Shown in pieces: positions 5,497 to 7,699 of a stretch of DNA of 7,699 nucleotides. Below the pieces are notes generated by a model, which had not been told where the DNA came from, ran no database searches, and saw only the letters and a list, made by a program, of their open reading frames with translations. A program made the translations under genes and the position numbers. Within the stretch, counting starts at the first letter, position 1, and every line of letters starts with the position of its first letter. Source of the DNA: an uncultured Bacillota bacterium. Its GTDB lineage: Bacteria > Bacillota > Clostridia > Caldicoprobacterales > UBA3941. The stretch covers positions 1-7,699 of the forward strand of contig CALGOY010000294.1 in the NCBI GenBank assembly GCA_937960725.1, read 5' to 3'.

Positions 5497-5880
5497 CTAT
5501 AAGATAACTGCACCATCTATATTTGTAAATACATTTTCTTTCATTGCCTTAGCATCAACTGCTGTAATTACAGTCCTGCTAGGTACATTGACTAGGAAAG
5601 CTGCATCTTTCATCAATACCAAGGAGTCTTTTACGCCTTTAGCCTTGGCTTTATCGATTGCTTCGGTCATTTTATTCAGCTCGGATGGAGATAAGTTTAT
5701 ATTCCGCTCCTTCATCCTAGCAGCAGCATGTTTACTAAACTTTATATTATATGAGTTATCTAGAACCTCCTGAAAAACTTGCCTAAAAGAAGGCTTTTTT
5801 ATGTTCTTATCGGTTATCCCCGCTGCTCTACCCGTAGTTATGACGCGATTTATGCTAATCAAAGTTCTATCTATATCCAT
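5497..5880 (-). CDS. Conserved flagellar operon protein of unknown function (TIGR02530-type)
   Basis: A 127-residue protein matching, from memory, the 'flagellar operon protein' family found between flgD and flgE in many Clostridia and some Bacilli. The conserved block runs from about residue 45 to 110. It includes IKFSKHAAARMKERNINLS (46-64), a Lys/Ala-rich helix (IDKAKAKGVKDSLVLM, 75-90) and a beta-rich end (AAFLVNVPSRTVITAVDA, 93-110). The basic HAxxRMKxR motif and the SLVLM-x-x-AAFLVNV segment are its clearest marks. There is no signal peptide and no membrane segment; a cytoplasmic or exported soluble protein is possible. The function is not established. The steady position between hook cap and hook subunit suggests a role in hook assembly or FlgE/FlgD export, which is inference. 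ATG at 5880 is preferred over TTG at 5886 on ribosome-binding-site spacing. Stop TAG. Confidence 0.85.
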   Translation of the reverse strand: MDIDRTLISINRVITTGRAAGITDKNIKKPSFRQVFQEVLDNSYNIKFSKHAAARMKERNINLSPSELNKMTEAIDKAKAKGVKDSLVLMKDAAFLVNVPSRTVITAVDAKAMKENVFTNIDGAVIL

Positions 5881-5889
5881 TTTCAACGA

Positions 5890-5895
5890 CTCCTT
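5890..5895 (-). promoter_or_regulatory. Ribosome binding site that fixes the flagellar operon protein start
   Basis: AAGGAG on the minus strand ends 9 bases before ATG at 5880 but only 3 bases before the in-frame TTG at 5886. The spacing makes the ATG the start codon. Confidence 0.75.
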
Positions 5896-5905
5896 ACGGT
5901 ACTTA

Positions 5906-6358
5906 CTATAAGCTAAGCTCCTCTGTTTCTATAGCTACCTGCGAGTTTTGTATTTCTTCTTCTGAGAAAACCTTTATAACATCATCTATCGAAATGTCGT
6001 AGCCGCCAACCTGCAAAATTATGTTTCCACCTTTAAAGGTAACGCTGCTTACCCTGCCTAATACGGGGATTACATCAGCTGAACCTGGTATATCCATTTC
6101 ACCATATATGACCTTTCCTACCAAGCTCATCGCTTTAGCTGCACTAAAATCCTGGCTTAAATTTTTCATCTGCTCTAAAGTGCTGAATTGTGCCATCTGG
6201 GCTATAAAATCAGTATCCTCCATCGGAGATAGGGGGTCCTGATATCTCAATTGGGTAATAAGAATTCTGAGGAAATCGTCCTTGCCCAGCTGGTTGTCTA
6301 CTTTTCTTTGGGCTTGCTGTGTATTAAAATATAAATTATTTACCTGGCTTACCGGCAT
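5906..6358 (-). CDS. flgD: Flagellar hook assembly scaffold (cap) protein FlgD
   Basis: A 150-residue protein with the strongly conserved FlgD core near the N-terminus. This runs LGKDDFLRILITQLRYQDPL (25-44), then a PMEDTDFIAQMAQFSTLEQM stretch (46-65). The second part (about 78-130: LVGKVIYGE, GRVSSVTFKGG, GYDISIDDVIKV) resembles the small beta-rich module found after the core. The protein is short, like Bacillus FlgD (about 140 residues), and seems to lack the Ig-like insert of enterobacterial FlgD (about 230 residues). In the family FlgD is exported to the tip of the growing hook, where it caps the structure and guides FlgE polymerisation. Position between fliK and flgE agrees. ATG at 6358 is chosen over GTG at 6367 because GAGGTG sits 6 bases upstream of the ATG. 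Stop TAG. Confidence 0.95.
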   Translation of the reverse strand: MPVSQVNNLYFNTQQAQRKVDNQLGKDDFLRILITQLRYQDPLSPMEDTDFIAQMAQFSTLEQMKNLSQDFSAAKAMSLVGKVIYGEMDIPGSADVIPVLGRVSSVTFKGGNIILQVGGYDISIDDVIKVFSEEEIQNSQVAIETEELSL

Positions 6359-6364
6359 GGTTTT

Positions 6365-6370
6365 CACCTC
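6365..6370 (-). promoter_or_regulatory. Ribosome binding site that fixes the flgD start
   Basis: GAGGTG on the minus strand lies 6 bases before the ATG at 6358. The longer reading from GTG at 6367 would place the start codon inside this Shine-Dalgarno sequence, so the ATG is preferred. Confidence 0.75.
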
Positions 6371-6372
6371 AC

Positions 6373-7605
6373 CTATGCAAAATAATCAATTTTGCTTAAA
6401 ACTATATGATTGCTGATAGGTCTAATTTCTTGGCCTCTAATGTCTGATACATCATTAAATAAGCTCGTCGATTGCTTATTCCTACTGAAATTTATGGGAT
6501 TTCTCCAATGCTGATGAAAATGCCCTGGCTCCCTTTCATTTCCTACATTTACATCCAGCTGGGAGAATTTATATCCCTGCTGCTCTAAGGCGCTCTTTAA
6601 ATCATCCAAATTCTGCTGCAAAATATTTGCAGTCTGCCGGTTTGTGGTAGTAATCCTGCCTGACAAGATACCATCTTCTAAGGTTACTTTTAGCACAAGT
6701 TTACCCAGGCTCTCCGGCTTTATCTGCAGCTCCATCTCATATCGGTTGGATTTAAGCTGCATGGATATCTTTTCCGCCAGCTCCTGTATTATCTCGATGC
6801 TAGCAGTCGGACTGTTTTTACCTAATATTTTTGTAATATCCAAAGTATCGGTGTTGCTATCTGTTTCAATAGTTCCAGCTAACGGAGGATCCATAGCTAC
6901 ATCGAAGTTAGAAGGCTTTTCCTCCAGCTGGTTGTCTATTAAATTGTTACTGGAAAGATTGTTTTCGGTAAAGCTCTGAACATCTTCTATTTGATAACCT
7001 TCATAAGCTACAATCTCTAAATCTTCTATGCTGCCTACATCGGATGACATAGCTGCCCCTGCTGTATCCTGCATTTGCTTAAATTCTTCAGCTTCTGATT
7101 CTACTAATCGCATTAAAAGATCGTTTGATAGCAGCAAATTTATAGACGGATCATCATAACTGCCCTGGATAATTCTTCTATCTAGCAGGGCGACATCAGA
7201 TTCAAATACATTTGGAAACAAAGTATTATTTATATTATCGATAGAAATATCCTGCTTGCCAGCAATAGCTGTGGTATCTTCATGGCTTAAAGACTCTAGT
7301 GCCATCTTTATACTGTTTGTTAAGTAATGTAGGTCTTGCCCATCTAATTTTTCATCCTGTAAAAGCAAAGGTTCAAGTGTCTTCTGGATATCATCCATTA
7401 TGCTATCAGTGTTAGCAGATAATTTAGACTTGTCCACTGCAGCTTTTTGTATAGATAATACCATTGTTTTCAAGCTTTCATGTAAATCGCCTTCTACAAT
7501 GTTGTTTTCAGCAATACTGCTATTATTGCTGCCTTGATTTGCAAATAAGGATGTCAACATCTCCATCAATAAAGTTTTAGCTTCCCCATAAAAAGCATCT
7601 GTCAA
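6373..7605 (-). CDS. fliK: Flagellar hook-length control protein FliK
   Basis: A 410-residue protein whose C-terminal domain (about residues 270-355) is a recognisable Flg_hook/FliK domain. It includes the hallmark LQIKPESLGKLVLKV (293-307), then a Gly/Ile-rich strand and a Gln/Leu-rich helix (NILQQNLDDLKSALEQQGY). In the family this domain switches the export gate from rod/hook to filament substrates by contacting FlhB, while the N-terminal part acts as a secreted ruler. Residues 1-265 are acidic, Asn/Ser/Asp-rich and not recognisable by eye, which is normal for FliK. The start chosen is TTG at 7605-7603, overlapping the upstream TGA. No strong ribosome binding site precedes it, so coupling to fliJ translation is likely. 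An in-frame ATG at codon 14 (7566) is the alternative start, also without a convincing site. The stop is TAG; flgD follows after a short gap. Confidence 0.88.
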   Translation of the reverse strand: MTDAFYGEAKTLLMEMLTSLFANQGSNNSSIAENNIVEGDLHESLKTMVLSIQKAAVDKSKLSANTDSIMDDIQKTLEPLLLQDEKLDGQDLHYLTNSIKMALESLSHEDTTAIAGKQDISIDNINNTLFPNVFESDVALLDRRIIQGSYDDPSINLLLSNDLLMRLVESEAEEFKQMQDTAGAAMSSDVGSIEDLEIVAYEGYQIEDVQSFTENNLSSNNLIDNQLEEKPSNFDVAMDPPLAGTIETDSNTDTLDITKILGKNSPTASIEIIQELAEKISMQLKSNRYEMELQIKPESLGKLVLKVTLEDGILSGRITTTNRQTANILQQNLDDLKSALEQQGYKFSQLDVNVGNEREPGHFHQHWRNPINFSRNKQSTSLFNDVSDIRGQEIRPISNHIVLSKIDYFA

Positions 7606-7697
7606 ATCGCCATCGTCTTCATTTGCTGCTCGATTTTTCTCATCTTGTATAGTTTAATTTCTTGTTGATGAATCTCATCCATTTTTGTATAACGAAT
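7602..7697 (-). CDS. fliJ: Probable FliJ, C-terminal end only
   Basis: Partial gene: the last 31 codons followed by a TGA stop at 7604-7602; the 5' part lies beyond the window edge. The visible tail is a charged, helical stretch (KMDEIHQQEIKLYKMRKIEQ, then QMKTMAI). It fits the end of FliJ proteins, where a Lys/Glu-rich helix leads to an EQ-x-x-x-x-x-A-I-like terminus. In the family, FliJ is a small coiled-coil protein of the flagellar type III export apparatus that acts as the stalk of the FliI ATPase and cycles export chaperones. Position immediately before fliK supports the call, since fliI-fliJ-(ylxF)-fliK is the usual Firmicute order. The alternative is a YlxF/MotE-like protein, which can sit between fliJ and fliK; the tail looks less like that. 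The stop overlaps the fliK TTG start (TTGA), implying translational coupling. Confidence 0.6.
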   Translation of the reverse strand: MRYTKMDEIHQQEIKLYKMRKIEQQMKTMAI

Positions 7698-7699
7698 TA

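Noticed and set aside
834..7605. TAG used as stop in five genes (fliK, flgD, flagellar operon protein, motB, fliM), possible stop-codon recoding
   Set aside because: All five proteins end at normal family lengths, so TAG acts as a true stop; the sample is too small to call the usage unusual.
1..7699. Mobile elements, CRISPR arrays, tRNA/rRNA genes or a novel accessory system
   Set aside because: No such repeats, transposase, integrase or structured RNA genes were seen; the window is fully explained by a compact flagellar operon.

Overview
The window is a continuous stretch of a flagellar (fla/che-type) operon. Every gene I can support lies on the minus strand, so transcription runs from high to low coordinates. 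The DNA is AT-rich. Several things point to a low-GC Gram-positive, most likely a member of the Clostridia rather than Bacillus: strong AGGAGG-type ribosome binding sites, UUG start codons, a FliM plus FliY (CheC-like) switch, and the order fliK-flgD-(flagellar operon protein)-flgE-swrD/flbD-motA-motB-fliL-fliM-fliY. Genus cannot be told from the sequence alone.

In transcription order the window holds the last 31 codons of a probable fliJ (7602-7697), fliK (6373-7605), flgD (5906-6358), a conserved 'flagellar operon protein' of unknown function (5497-5880), flgE (4165-5415), swrD/flbD (3886-4089), motA (3085-3882), motB (2288-3088), fliL (1853-2278), fliM (834-1823), and the first 275 codons of fliY, which runs off the low-coordinate edge. 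Spacing is tight: there are TTGA stop/start overlaps at fliJ/fliK and motA/motB, and gaps of about 30 bases or less elsewhere. The only two larger gaps (81 and 75 bases) both flank flgE, and each contains an inverted repeat. I see no promoter and no intrinsic terminator, so the whole window is probably one part of a longer transcript.

Functionally the genes fall into two blocks. The upstream block builds the hook: FliJ (export chaperone/ATPase stalk), FliK (hook-length control), FlgD (hook cap), the unknown flagellar operon protein and FlgE (hook subunit). The downstream block powers and steers the motor: SwrD (torque), MotA/MotB (stator), FliL (stator-associated), and FliM/FliY (switch complex, CheY-P binding, CheY-P dephosphorylation by FliY).

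I found no new mobile, defence or biosynthetic system. The points most worth a second look are the unknown flagellar operon protein, the RNA-structure signals bracketing flgE, and the SwrD-MotA-MotB-FliL grouping. Start codons were reassigned for flgD and the flagellar operon protein by ribosome-binding-site position. fliM, motB and probably fliK start with TTG.
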